Shown here one piece after another: positions 8,982-17,659 of a stretch of DNA of 24,246 bases. Each line of letters opens with the position of its first letter. Within the stretch, counting starts at the first letter, position 1. The position numbers were made by a program, and so were the translations under genes. The notes under the pieces were generated by a model. It did not search any database. It worked only from the letters and a program-made list of their open reading frames with translations, and was not told the origin of the DNA. This DNA is from JAIBBG01 sp046304755 (lineage in GTDB: Bacteria; Bacteroidota; Bacteroidia; Flavobacteriales_D; Sanyastnellaceae), in assembly GCA_046304755.1 (NCBI GenBank), contig JBKCDO010000134.1:1-24246 (forward strand). Reading direction: 5' to 3'.

Positions 8982-8990
8982 CATTAGCAG

Positions 8991-9064
8991 TGCACCCACT
9001 TGGGATCGAACCAAGGACCCACTGATTATGAGTCAGTTGCTCTAACCGTCTGAGCTATGGGTGC
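8991..9064 (-). tRNA. tRNA with anticodon CAT (elongator Met or Ile2)
   Basis: The minus strand folds into a complete 74-nt cloverleaf: acceptor GCACCCA/TGGGTGC with discriminator A; D stem GCTC/GAGC; anticodon stem ACTGA/TCAGT with loop CTCATAA; T arm CTTGG-TTCGATC-CCAAG. No CCA is encoded. The anticodon CAT leaves three possibilities: initiator Met is unlikely because positions 1 and 72 form a G-C pair and the anticodon stem lacks the three G-C pairs; elongator Met or lysidine-modified Ile2 remain. The C4-G69 and C5-G68 pairs resemble E. coli Ile2, but that criterion may not hold in Bacteroidota. The gene lies 29 nt after polA on the same strand and shares its terminator. Confidence 0.95.
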
Positions 9065-9093
9065 AAATTTTCGGCTGCGAATATAAGCAGGTA

Positions 9094-11874
9094 TTAATGC
9101 GCTTCAAGCCAATTGGCGCCCGTGCTCATATCCACCACCAGCGGAACACGCAGGCTAATTGCGCCACTCATCTTTTCAGCAACCAAGGCTTTCAATTCTT
9201 CAACCTCATCCACGTGCGCGTCAAAAACCAGTTCGTCATGCACTTGCAAAATCATGCGTGATCGCATCTTGCGCTGATGCAATTCACGATGCAAGTTGAC
9301 CATTGCGACTTTGATGATATCCGCCGCGGAACCTTGAATCGGTGCGTTAATCGCGTTGCGCTCTGCAAAACCGCGCACCACCGCATTGGCCGAATTGATA
9401 TCCGCCAAATAACGACGGCGACCTAAAATCGTCTCGATATAACCATTCTTACGCGCAAACTCTATGATCTCATGCTGATAGTTTTTCAATGATGCAAACT
9501 GCCCGAAGTATGCATCGATAATAGCCTTCGCTTCGCCGCGCGGAATACCCAAATTCTGCGCGAGGCCAAAGGCTCCCTGCCCGTATATAATTCCGAAGTT
9601 GACCGCCTTCGCCTTCGAACGCATGTCCTTGCTTACCTCACTCAATGGAACACCAAACACTTTTGCCGCTGTTGCCTTGTGGATGTCTTCTCCATGCAAA
9701 AACGCCTCACACATGTTCTCATCATTGCTCAACGATGCGATGATGCGCAATTCCACTTGCGAATAGTCGGCTGACAACAACGTGTACTGCTCATCACGCG
9801 GTATGAACGCCTTGCGAATTTCCTTTCCGCGAATGGTGCGAATAGGAATGTTCTGCAGATTAGGATTGTTCGATGATAATCTTCCCGTCGCTGCAACTGT
9901 TTGCCCGTAGTTCGTATGCACTCTGCCCGTATGCTTGTTAATCAGCTCCGGCAGCGCATCCACATACGTTGATTTCAATTTACGCAACTCGCGGTAATCC
10001 AGAATACGCGCAATAATCGGATTGTCGTGTTCGAATTTCGAGAGCGTCGCTTCGTCCGTGCTGTACTGTCCCGTCTTCGTCTTCTTCACCTGATCGGTGA
10101 TCTTCATCTTTTCAAATAAAACAACACCCAGCTGCTTGGGAGAATCGACGTTAAACTTCTCGCCGGCCATTTCACAAATCTCCTGCTCCGCGGCTGTGAT
10201 ATCCGTTTGAAGGGTTTCGCTGTAATTGCGGAGAAAAGCCTCGTCGATTTTCACGCCCTCCAACTCCATGTCGGCGAGCACCGTGATCAACGGCATCTCC
10301 ACTTCATCAAACACCTGACGAATTTTTCCCGTCTGTAATTCGGGTTCGAATTTGTGCTTCAATTGCAGCGTGATGTCCGCGTCTTCCGCGGCATAATCCA
10401 CAATCGCTTCCGGCGCCAGATCCGCCATCGAACCTTGCGCTTTTCCCTTTTTTCCGATTAATGTCTCTATAGCTATTGGCGAGTACTGCAAGTAGTTTTC
10501 ACTCAACTCATCCATGCCGTGCTTACCATCGGGATTCATCAGATAATGCGCCACCATCGTGTCAAAGATGCGGTTGCGCACTTCGACACCGTATTTGTGC
10601 AGCATTTTGAAATCATACTTGTAATTCTGTGCAACCAGTTCCTTGGATTCATCCGCAAATACAGGGGTAAATCGTTGCAATAATTTCTTCGCTTCATCCA
10701 TGTCTGCCGGAACAGGCACGTAATACGCCTCGTGCGGACGAATGGCAAATGACAGGCCTACCAGACTTGCGTTGATTGGCTCGATTTCGGTGGTTTCCGT
10801 ATCAAAACAAAATACTGCTGCTTGTTTCAGATCCTCTACCAACCGATGAATATCCTCATCTTCCTGAACCAACTGATAGTGATGGGCAACATCTTGAATC
10901 GTCTTGTAAACCGATACTGCCTTGGCCGGCTCACCAAGTTCTTCCGCTGAGAATAAATCGCCCTGAACCGCTTCAGCGCTTGTGGGTGCTTCACCCAGAA
11001 CCCGCTTGAGCAGCGTGCGGAACTCCAACTCCTCAAACACCTCACGAATTTTTTCCGCATCGAATGACTTCACAACCATGCGCTCCTCTTCCCAAGCAAC
11101 CGGCACATCGATAATGATAGTCGCCAGCTTTTTCGACAACAATGCGATATCCGTATTGCCCTCCACATTCTCCCTTTGCTTGCCTTTCAGTTTATCCGTA
11201 TTGGCCAACAAGCCTTCCAATGATCCAAATTCCTGCACCAACTTGGTGGCTGTCTTCTCGCCAATACCCGGAATACCCGGAATATTATCGACTGCATCAC
11301 CCATCATCCCCAGAATATCGATGACCTGCGACACATTGCTGATTCCAAATTTCTCGCAAACCTCCGGAACACCCAGGATATCCGCTTCATTGCCGCCGCG
11401 GCCCGGACGATAAATGAAAATATTCTCCGAAACTAATTGACCGTAATCTTTATCACTCGTCATCATGTACGTGGTGAACCCTTCCTGCTCTGCGCGTTTG
11501 GCCAGTGTTCCAATCACATCATCCGCCTCGTACTTGCTGATTTGATACACCGGAATGTTCATCGCCTCGATGATTCTTACGATATAGGGAAAGGCCAGCT
11601 TGATATCCTCCGGCGTTTCTTCCCGATTCGCTTTGTATTCCGGAAACTCTTCCACGCGAATAGTCTCCTCGTGCGGATCAAACACAACGGCCAGGTGCGA
11701 CGGCTGCTCCTTTTTCAAAATGTCCAGCAACACATTCGTGAAGCCAAACATGGCTGATGTGTTCAGCCCTTTCGAGTTAATCCTGGGGTTCTTTATGAAT
11801 GCATAATAGGCGCGAAAAATCAAGGCGTAGGCATCCAGCAGAAAGAGTTTCTTATCGGTTTTCTTCGAAAGCAT
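9094..11874 (-). CDS. polA: DNA polymerase I
   Basis: At 926 residues this is a full-length family A polymerase for replication gap filling, Okazaki fragment processing and repair in the cytoplasm. Residues about 8-290 form the 5'-3' exonuclease/flap domain with acidic residues at D14, D66, E116, D118, D119, D141, D143, D193 and D196. Residues about 340-530 form the 3'-5' proofreading domain, with the DEDDy set intact (D358, E360, D421, Y494, D498). Residues about 540-926 form the polymerase domain: motif A DYSQVELR at 703, motif B RSKAKAVNFGIIYG from 752 with K756 and Y764, and motif C HDE at 879-881. Tyr764 predicts normal discrimination for dideoxynucleotides as known for Tyr-type enzymes. 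The start ATG at 11874 gives the expected N-terminus. It is divergent from the lysyl-oxidase gene (151 bp between starts) and followed by the tRNA. Nothing looks broken. Confidence 0.97.
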   Translation of the reverse strand: MLSKKTDKKLFLLDAYALIFRAYYAFIKNPRINSKGLNTSAMFGFTNVLLDILKKEQPSHLAVVFDPHEETIRVEEFPEYKANREETPEDIKLAFPYIVRIIEAMNIPVYQISKYEADDVIGTLAKRAEQEGFTTYMMTSDKDYGQLVSENIFIYRPGRGGNEADILGVPEVCEKFGISNVSQVIDILGMMGDAVDNIPGIPGIGEKTATKLVQEFGSLEGLLANTDKLKGKQRENVEGNTDIALLSKKLATIIIDVPVAWEEERMVVKSFDAEKIREVFEELEFRTLLKRVLGEAPTSAEAVQGDLFSAEELGEPAKAVSVYKTIQDVAHHYQLVQEDEDIHRLVEDLKQAAVFCFDTETTEIEPINASLVGLSFAIRPHEAYYVPVPADMDEAKKLLQRFTPVFADESKELVAQNYKYDFKMLHKYGVEVRNRIFDTMVAHYLMNPDGKHGMDELSENYLQYSPIAIETLIGKKGKAQGSMADLAPEAIVDYAAEDADITLQLKHKFEPELQTGKIRQVFDEVEMPLITVLADMELEGVKIDEAFLRNYSETLQTDITAAEQEICEMAGEKFNVDSPKQLGVVLFEKMKITDQVKKTKTGQYSTDEATLSKFEHDNPIIARILDYRELRKLKSTYVDALPELINKHTGRVHTNYGQTVAATGRLSSNNPNLQNIPIRTIRGKEIRKAFIPRDEQYTLLSADYSQVELRIIASLSNDENMCEAFLHGEDIHKATAAKVFGVPLSEVSKDMRSKAKAVNFGIIYGQGAFGLAQNLGIPRGEAKAIIDAYFGQFASLKNYQHEIIEFARKNGYIETILGRRRYLADINSANAVVRGFAERNAINAPIQGSAADIIKVAMVNLHRELHQRKMRSRMILQVHDELVFDAHVDEVEELKALVAEKMSGAISLRVPLVVDMSTGANWLEAH

Positions 11875-11942
11875 GTAAGCGAAATATTAGGTCCGCGAAT
11901 TTCGACCTTGTCGATTGAATGCAACCGCAAGGCAAAAAAGTT

Positions 11943-11973
11943 TTGTGTTCATGACATTTATCAACTACATTCG
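11943..11973 (+). promoter_or_regulatory. Candidate Bacteroidota promoter for the lysyl-oxidase gene
   Basis: TTG at 11943-11945 and TACATTCG at 11966-11973 are separated by 20 nt. This is close to the TTG-N19-TAnnTTTG consensus, with one mismatch in the -7 box. The predicted leader to the ATG at 12026 is about 45 nt and AT-rich, without a clear Shine-Dalgarno site, as is usual for this phylum. Confidence 0.4.
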
Positions 11974-12025
11974 TTCGCCTTGAAAAAGGAACATTAACCA
12001 ACCATTAATCTCAAAATTACCTAAG

Positions 12026-15000
12026 ATGAAGCAGTTTTTACTGTCAACATTGCTGTGCGTTATCGCCTCAATTACAGGTCTGGCGCAGGCTCCCGTTAAC
12101 GACATCTGTGCGAATGCCATTCCCATTACCGTGAATGGTGGTTACATCAGTTGTAACAATTCCAATACAGTCACCAACGCGGCTAACCCTAGTTGCGGCG
12201 GAACAACCGCTATCAAAGACATTTGGTATTCGTTTGTTTACACCGGTGGAACTGTTGTGGTGGAAACACAATTAGGAACTAATACCGATACTCGTATTGC
12301 CGTGTACACCGCTTGCGGTGGAACTCAAATCGGATGTAACGATGACTACGGCGGAACCTACCGCTCTTATTTGTCGTTCACCTGTGCACAATTGACAGTA
12401 GGTAACACTTATTATATTCAAGCAGGTGGCTACAATGCTACGGTTGGAACCTTCACGCTGCAAGTCACCGCGAGTGGCATCCTGGGGTGCACCGATCCGC
12501 AAGCCACAAACTACCTTACGTGTGCAACGCAAAATGACGGCACTTGTTCCTACCCGGTCCTTACAGCACAATTCAACTACGCTCCAACCGGAACGAACTG
12601 TTTGAATATTCAATACACCAGCACGAGCTCGGGGAACATCACGGGCTACAACTGGTCATTCCCCGGCGGAACACCTTCATCATCGACCGCGCAAAACCCT
12701 ATAGTAACCTATCCCGCAGCCGGCACCTACAGCGCAACACTTACAGTGACAGATGCTGCAGGTTCCAACACGGTTACCAATAATAACGTTATCATCACAG
12801 CGGGTAGCACGGTTACCGTGGACATCACTCCCGATGCGAATCCGACACAAACTTCCTGGAAGATGTTTGACAACAATAACGTTGTCATCGCTCAGGGAAC
12901 CAGCAACGACGCAACGTTCTGTATCAGCAGTGCTTGTCACCGCTTCGAAATCTATGACTCAGCCGGTAACGGATTAACCGGCACTGGGAACTACAAAGTA
13001 TACCTCAATGGTGTTCTTGTAGCACAAGGCGCCCAGTTCGGAACTCGCGATATCCGTTATGTAAATTGTCCGGAAGGAACAAGCTGTAACGATCCACTCA
13101 CCGCAACCTTAGGGTTGAATGAAGTTCCATTCGATAACTCATGGTACGTCTTTACCCCAGCCACCAACGGTCAATACCGCATCACCACTTGCGGATCTGC
13201 GGCATGTGATACACGTATTTGGGTGTATGACTATTGTGTCATGGCTAACTTCGATAACACCAACGAAGCTACTTACACCTATAACGACGACTTCTGCGGA
13301 GTTCAGGCTCAAACAGACGTCTTCATGACGGGTGGCGACACGTACTACGTGCGTGTGGGTAGTTCAGGAGCTTGCGCAGGAACAAGCTACGATGTTAGCT
13401 TCGAATTCATGGGGGCCATCACAGGATGCATGGACATTCTCGCTTGCAATTACCAACCGCTAGCAGGTAATCCCGGTCCTTGCTACTACAACGGAGATCC
13501 TAACTGTTCAGGCCTCGGACCGGATTTGTTTATGGATCAAGCCCAGATGTATAGCTCGCTCACATCAACAACAATCACCAACGGTGATGCCTGTTTGGTG
13601 AACGAAGGATGCTTACAGAGTAACGTGGGTACACGTCAAATCCTGCGCTTCACCACGCGTATTGCCAATATCGGTACGCAAGACTATTTCATCGGTGTAC
13701 CAAGCGCTGCGAATTCACAATTCACCTTCGATCCTTGCCACAACCACTACCACTATGCCGGTTATGCGGAATACCTGCTTTTTGATGCAAATGGTGCACT
13801 GATGCCTAACATCGGATTCAAAAACGGATTCTGTGTACTCGACTTGTCATGTCCTTCGGGAATCTCTGCTCAGTACTCTTGTGGCAACATGGGTATCACA
13901 GCCGGTTGCGCCGATATCTACTCCTCAAGCTTGACTTGTCAGTGGATCGATATCACTAACGTTCCTGCAGGTACCTACTACTTGGTCATTCGTACCAACT
14001 GGGATCAGGATCCTGACCAGAACGGTCGTTACGAATTGCGCTACGACAACAACTACGCACAAGTGTGTATCTCATTTGGTCGTGATGCCAGCAACAACAT
14101 CATCAACTTCACCAAAAACATCTCTAGCTGCGCCGCAATCGAAGACTGCCTGGGAATTCCTTTCGGTGATGCACAAGTTGACTGCGCCGGAAACTGCCCC
14201 GGCACCGTGCTTAGTGGTGACGTGAATAACGACGGCTATCTCACTCCGCAAGACGAGCACGTTTATGGTGAGGCTGCTGTGAACGGCGGTATTGCTGTTA
14301 GTCCTTGCACAGATTTGAATGCCGATGGCGAAATCACCATTGCTGACGCGTCATACGTTGGTCAGTGTATTCACCAACAACAAGACGCAGGTGTTCCACC
14401 TTTGGAATACCAGCCATGTGGTTGGGATCCGGAAATCCAAGATCCTGAAACGGTAACCGTTGGATTGGCAAACTTGAATACTACAAACTCAACATTTGAT
14501 ATCGTTGTCAGCAATCCACAAAACGAACTGTGGGCACTACAATTCGATATCTCCGGCGCAACGATTTCGGGCGTTCAAAATTTGCTGCCTACTGCAACTT
14601 GGAATGCTCACTTGCATTTTGATGGAAATACCATCGCTGTTACCAGCGAAGGAAATACGAAGGTTCCAACATACACCGCAGCTACAGCAATTTTGCGTGT
14701 TACCTACTCAACGCTAACCGGCAGCACGGTGTGTATCAGCAATATCGTTGATATCCTCAATGACTTCAACCACAACGTTCTCGGAACGATTGGAGACTGT
14801 GTTGGAACCTCTGCGAACGTAGTGGCCAACTTCAACGCATCTGCAACCTCCGTTTGTCAGGGTTCATCGGTAACCTTCACCAACACTTCAGTTGGTGCAA
14901 CTACTTACAACTGGTCATTCCCGGGTGGAACTCCGTCAACAAGCACCGCCGCTAACCCTACTGTAACTTACAATACTCCGGGTACTTACAACGTGACGCT

Positions 15001-17590
15001 TACAGCCTCAAACGCGAGCTTCACCGATGATGAAGTTAGAACAGGATTCATCACAGTAGGCACCAGCGCCACTTGGTACCAAGATGCCGACGGTGACGGA
15101 TACGGTAACGCATCGAACACCGTGTCAGCATGCGCAGCACCTGCAGGATACGTTGGTGTATCTGGTGATTGCAACGACAATTCTGCCGCGGTAAGACCGG
15201 GAGCAACAGAAGTATGCAACGGTATTGATGACAACTGTACCGGTGGAATCGATGAAGGATTCGATGCAGATAATGATGGCTATACCACATGCCAAGGAGA
15301 TTGCAACGACAATAGCGCAATCGTTCATCCGGGTGCGTTTGAAATTTGCAATGGTGCGGATGAAGACTGTGACAATACCATCGATGAAGGATTTGATGTC
15401 GACAACGACGGATATACTTCTTGCGGTGGCGACTGTAACGACAACAACGCCGCTATTCGTCCAAATGCTCAAGAAAGCTGTAACAGCACCGATGATGACT
15501 GCGACGGGGCAGTGGATGAAGGCTTCGATGCCGATAACGACGGATTCACCTCTTGCGGCGGTGACTGCAACGATAACAACAGCGCTATCAAGCCTTCAGC
15601 AACAGAAGTATGCAACGGCATTGATGATAACTGTTCGGGCGGAATCGATGAAGGATTTGACGTGGATGGTGACGGCTTCACTTCTTGCAACGGTGATTGC
15701 AACGACAATAACGCGAACATCAACCCTGAGGCTTCAGAACTCTGCGCCAATTTCGTGGATGATAACTGTAACGGCACAATCAACGAAAACTGTTGTAACC
15801 TGAACATTAGCGGAGTAACCACGAACACAACTTGTGCTGCTATTTCCAACGGATCAATCAACATCTCGATGAGCAACGGAACTGCGCCTTATACGTTTGT
15901 ATGGAGTAATGGTGCAACAACCGAAGACATCGCAAACCTGGCTGCAGGCTCATATTCGGTGACTGTTACCGATTTCTACGGTTGCACTGCTTCCTACTCG
16001 GCTACCATTAGCAATGGAACAGGAGGTGCTCCGGCTAATCCAACCGTCATCAATGGTCCTTATGGAGCTTGCCGCAACTCAACAGGAAACGTGTTCTGGA
16101 CCCCCGAAATTCCCGGTGCAACCTCATACCAATGGACAATTCCCATTGGAGCCAGCGGATCATCCACTACCAACAGTATCACCCTCAGCTTTAATTCAGG
16201 ATATTATTCCGGTAGTTTGAGTGTTCGTGCTGTAGGTCCGTGTGGAACGAGCGCTTCTTTTGCCCGCACCGTCTATGCGTTAACCTCCGCACCGGCAGCA
16301 CCCGCCTCTATTAGCGGACCTACTGCTGATGTTTGTCCGAACACCACTCAAACCTACACTTGCGCAGCTGTTGCTGCTGCAACCAGTTACCAGTGGACAG
16401 CGCCAACGAATGCCACCATTACATCAGGCCAAGGAACACAAACGGTGACGATTTCATTTGCTGCTAACTTCGGAACCAGCGGTGTGGTGAGTGTTCGCGC
16501 ACAGAGTTGCGCAGGAACCAGCACTGCCTCGCGCACATTAACCGTTTATAGTATACCGGGTACTCCCGGAACTATCACCGGTCAAACAACCAACGTATGC
16601 CCCGGCTCTGTTCTTAATTACGCAATTACAGCCGTGCCGGGAGCATCAAGCTACTTGTGGACGGCACCAACTAACGCGACCATCACATCCGGTCAGGGCA
16701 CAGCAAGTATTACGTTGAGCATTGGAAGCAACTTTACGAGCGGCACACTTTCCGTCCGCGCGGTAAGCACTTGTGGACAAAGCGCGGTGCGTTCTTTGGG
16801 TCTTTCTAAAAACCCTGCAGCGTTGTCTACAATGACAGGTCAAACCACTAACTTATGCGGGGGTGGACAGTTCACCTACTCTGTCACTGCGGCCAGCGGA
16901 ATTATAAGTTACAACTGGTCTGTACCTACGGGATGTAGCATCGTATTCAACAACGGTAACCAAATTCTCTTGAATGTGCCTAGCACTTTCACAACCGGAA
17001 CGTTGAGCGTTACAGCTTTGAATAGCTGCGGAGGTTCTACGGTTCGCAGCGCTTCTTTAACTCGTCTCCCATCAACTCCGGCGAGCATCACGGGTCCTGC
17101 CTCTGTTTGTCCTAACCAAGTGGGCGTTGCATTCAGCACACTGGCGCAAGGCACAAACACTTTCACCTGGACAGTGCCTGCAGGATGCACCATTGCATCC
17201 GGACAAGGCACAACAGCGATGACTGCCAACTGGGGCGCAGCCGCCGGAAGCGTTACCGTTAAGGCGAATAACGCATGTGGTTCTTCGGGAACACGCTCAA
17301 AAGCGCTGACATTGGCAACTTGCATCGACGACAATCAAACCGATGCAACACGTAACACTGTTATTGAAGTGTATCCTAACCCAAGCAATGGTCAGTTCAC
17401 TGTTCGCTCTGAAGATGCAGGAGAATACTTCCTCATCAACAGCGTTGGACAGGTTGTAGAAGTTATTAAGCTCAACGCTGCGAACAGCTTCCGATACGAA
17501 GTGCGCGGCCTGAGCACCGGGGTTTACTTCCTCAACGGAACATCTGCAGGCCAAACATCTTCTGAGAAGATTGTGGTAACAGGCAACTAG
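12026..17590 (+). CDS. T9SS-sorted multidomain protein with lysyl-oxidase domain
   Basis: This encodes 1854 residues with a signal peptide at 1 to about 22. Order: pre-peptidase-like domain 24-150; Cys unit 154-177; PKD 178-258; second pre-peptidase-like domain about 349-465; Cys unit 467-489; lysyl-oxidase domain about 498-690 (DNA 13517-14095); dockerin-like calcium loops D732-x-N-x-D-G...D743 and D763-x-N-x-D-G...D774; cohesin-like domain about 808-927; PKD 932-1012; five 44-residue MopE-type repeats 1047-1256; SprB-like repeat 1257-1330; PKD/Ig-like repeats 1338-1765; T9SS type A sorting domain about 1778-1854 (EVYPNPSNGQF, LSTGVYFL). In the oxidase domain the copper motif H572-x-H574-x-H576 is present, as are K599 (GFKNGFC) and Y632 (DIYSSSLTCQWIDIT). 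These align with the residues that form the lysine tyrosylquinone cofactor in human LOX. The family oxidises protein lysine to allysine with Cu and O2, leading to cross-links. Substrate here is unknown; a surface or matrix role is inferred. Confidence 0.9.
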   Translation: MKQFLLSTLLCVIASITGLAQAPVNDICANAIPITVNGGYISCNNSNTVTNAANPSCGGTTAIKDIWYSFVYTGGTVVVETQLGTNTDTRIAVYTACGGTQIGCNDDYGGTYRSYLSFTCAQLTVGNTYYIQAGGYNATVGTFTLQVTASGILGCTDPQATNYLTCATQNDGTCSYPVLTAQFNYAPTGTNCLNIQYTSTSSGNITGYNWSFPGGTPSSSTAQNPIVTYPAAGTYSATLTVTDAAGSNTVTNNNVIITAGSTVTVDITPDANPTQTSWKMFDNNNVVIAQGTSNDATFCISSACHRFEIYDSAGNGLTGTGNYKVYLNGVLVAQGAQFGTRDIRYVNCPEGTSCNDPLTATLGLNEVPFDNSWYVFTPATNGQYRITTCGSAACDTRIWVYDYCVMANFDNTNEATYTYNDDFCGVQAQTDVFMTGGDTYYVRVGSSGACAGTSYDVSFEFMGAITGCMDILACNYQPLAGNPGPCYYNGDPNCSGLGPDLFMDQAQMYSSLTSTTITNGDACLVNEGCLQSNVGTRQILRFTTRIANIGTQDYFIGVPSAANSQFTFDPCHNHYHYAGYAEYLLFDANGALMPNIGFKNGFCVLDLSCPSGISAQYSCGNMGITAGCADIYSSSLTCQWIDITNVPAGTYYLVIRTNWDQDPDQNGRYELRYDNNYAQVCISFGRDASNNIINFTKNISSCAAIEDCLGIPFGDAQVDCAGNCPGTVLSGDVNNDGYLTPQDEHVYGEAAVNGGIAVSPCTDLNADGEITIADASYVGQCIHQQQDAGVPPLEYQPCGWDPEIQDPETVTVGLANLNTTNSTFDIVVSNPQNELWALQFDISGATISGVQNLLPTATWNAHLHFDGNTIAVTSEGNTKVPTYTAATAILRVTYSTLTGSTVCISNIVDILNDFNHNVLGTIGDCVGTSANVVANFNASATSVCQGSSVTFTNTSVGATTYNWSFPGGTPSTSTAANPTVTYNTPGTYNVTLTASNASFTDDEVRTGFITVGTSATWYQDADGDGYGNASNTVSACAAPAGYVGVSGDCNDNSAAVRPGATEVCNGIDDNCTGGIDEGFDADNDGYTTCQGDCNDNSAIVHPGAFEICNGADEDCDNTIDEGFDVDNDGYTSCGGDCNDNNAAIRPNAQESCNSTDDDCDGAVDEGFDADNDGFTSCGGDCNDNNSAIKPSATEVCNGIDDNCSGGIDEGFDVDGDGFTSCNGDCNDNNANINPEASELCANFVDDNCNGTINENCCNLNISGVTTNTTCAAISNGSINISMSNGTAPYTFVWSNGATTEDIANLAAGSYSVTVTDFYGCTASYSATISNGTGGAPANPTVINGPYGACRNSTGNVFWTPEIPGATSYQWTIPIGASGSSTTNSITLSFNSGYYSGSLSVRAVGPCGTSASFARTVYALTSAPAAPASISGPTADVCPNTTQTYTCAAVAAATSYQWTAPTNATITSGQGTQTVTISFAANFGTSGVVSVRAQSCAGTSTASRTLTVYSIPGTPGTITGQTTNVCPGSVLNYAITAVPGASSYLWTAPTNATITSGQGTASITLSIGSNFTSGTLSVRAVSTCGQSAVRSLGLSKNPAALSTMTGQTTNLCGGGQFTYSVTAASGIISYNWSVPTGCSIVFNNGNQILLNVPSTFTTGTLSVTALNSCGGSTVRSASLTRLPSTPASITGPASVCPNQVGVAFSTLAQGTNTFTWTVPAGCTIASGQGTTAMTANWGAAAGSVTVKANNACGSSGTRSKALTLATCIDDNQTDATRNTVIEVYPNPSNGQFTVRSEDAGEYFLINSVGQVVEVIKLNAANSFRYEVRGLSTGVYFLNGTSAGQTSSEKIVVTGN
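15164..15793 (+). repeat. Five tandem 132-bp MopE-type repeats
   Basis: Residues 1047-1256 consist of five units starting at 1047, 1091, 1135, 1179 and 1223, with an exact 44-residue period. Each has GDCNDN, then P-x-A-x-E-x-C, then D-x-C...IDEGFD and D-x-D-x-D-G (the last unit is cut short before the calcium-like loop). The pattern is that of the putative metal-binding MopE motif family. A preceding half unit (DQDADGDGYG-like, residues about 1017-1028) supplies the first D-x-D-G-D-G loop. The single-unit version occurs in the neighbouring giant protein at residues 2379-2441. Confidence 0.85.
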
Positions 17591-17608
17591 AATTAATCAC
17601 ACAAATTG

Positions 17609-17640
17609 AAAAGGGCGGCTCATTGTGAGTCGCCCTTTTT
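17609..17640. terminator. Bidirectional Rho-independent terminator
   Basis: The left arm at 17609-17622 and the right arm at 17626-17639 pair over 14 bp with one G-T wobble and a TTG loop. There is an A run before and a T run after, so it can stop transcription of the lysyl-oxidase gene (ending 17590) and of the convergent export operon (ending 17660). Confidence 0.9.
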
Positions 17641-17659
17641 ATTTCGCTAATTGCTCTCC

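Larger units (their letters stand above)
8623..8990. other. Intergenic region between giant gene and tRNA
   Basis: This 368-bp region contains, in minus-strand reading order, the tRNA/polA terminator (8952-8981), repeat copy B (8768-8954), a short stretch with two CCGGGGGCG motifs (8739-8767) that may be a degenerate extra hairpin unit, and the promoter of the giant gene (8659-8666). I see no gene in it. Open frames across the repeat on either strand show no protein-like composition. Confidence 0.7.

Noticed and set aside
8639..9025. 128-residue plus-strand frame over repeat copy B and the tRNA
   Set aside because: It runs through the hairpin repeat and the tRNA gene on the opposite strand, and its composition is just translated repeat. 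The matching frames at copy A (for example 69-251 minus) have the same cause.
15225..15876. Long alternative frames on both strands over the MopE repeats
   Set aside because: They arise from the 132-bp period and low codon complexity; the main plus-strand frame has the conserved domain sequence.
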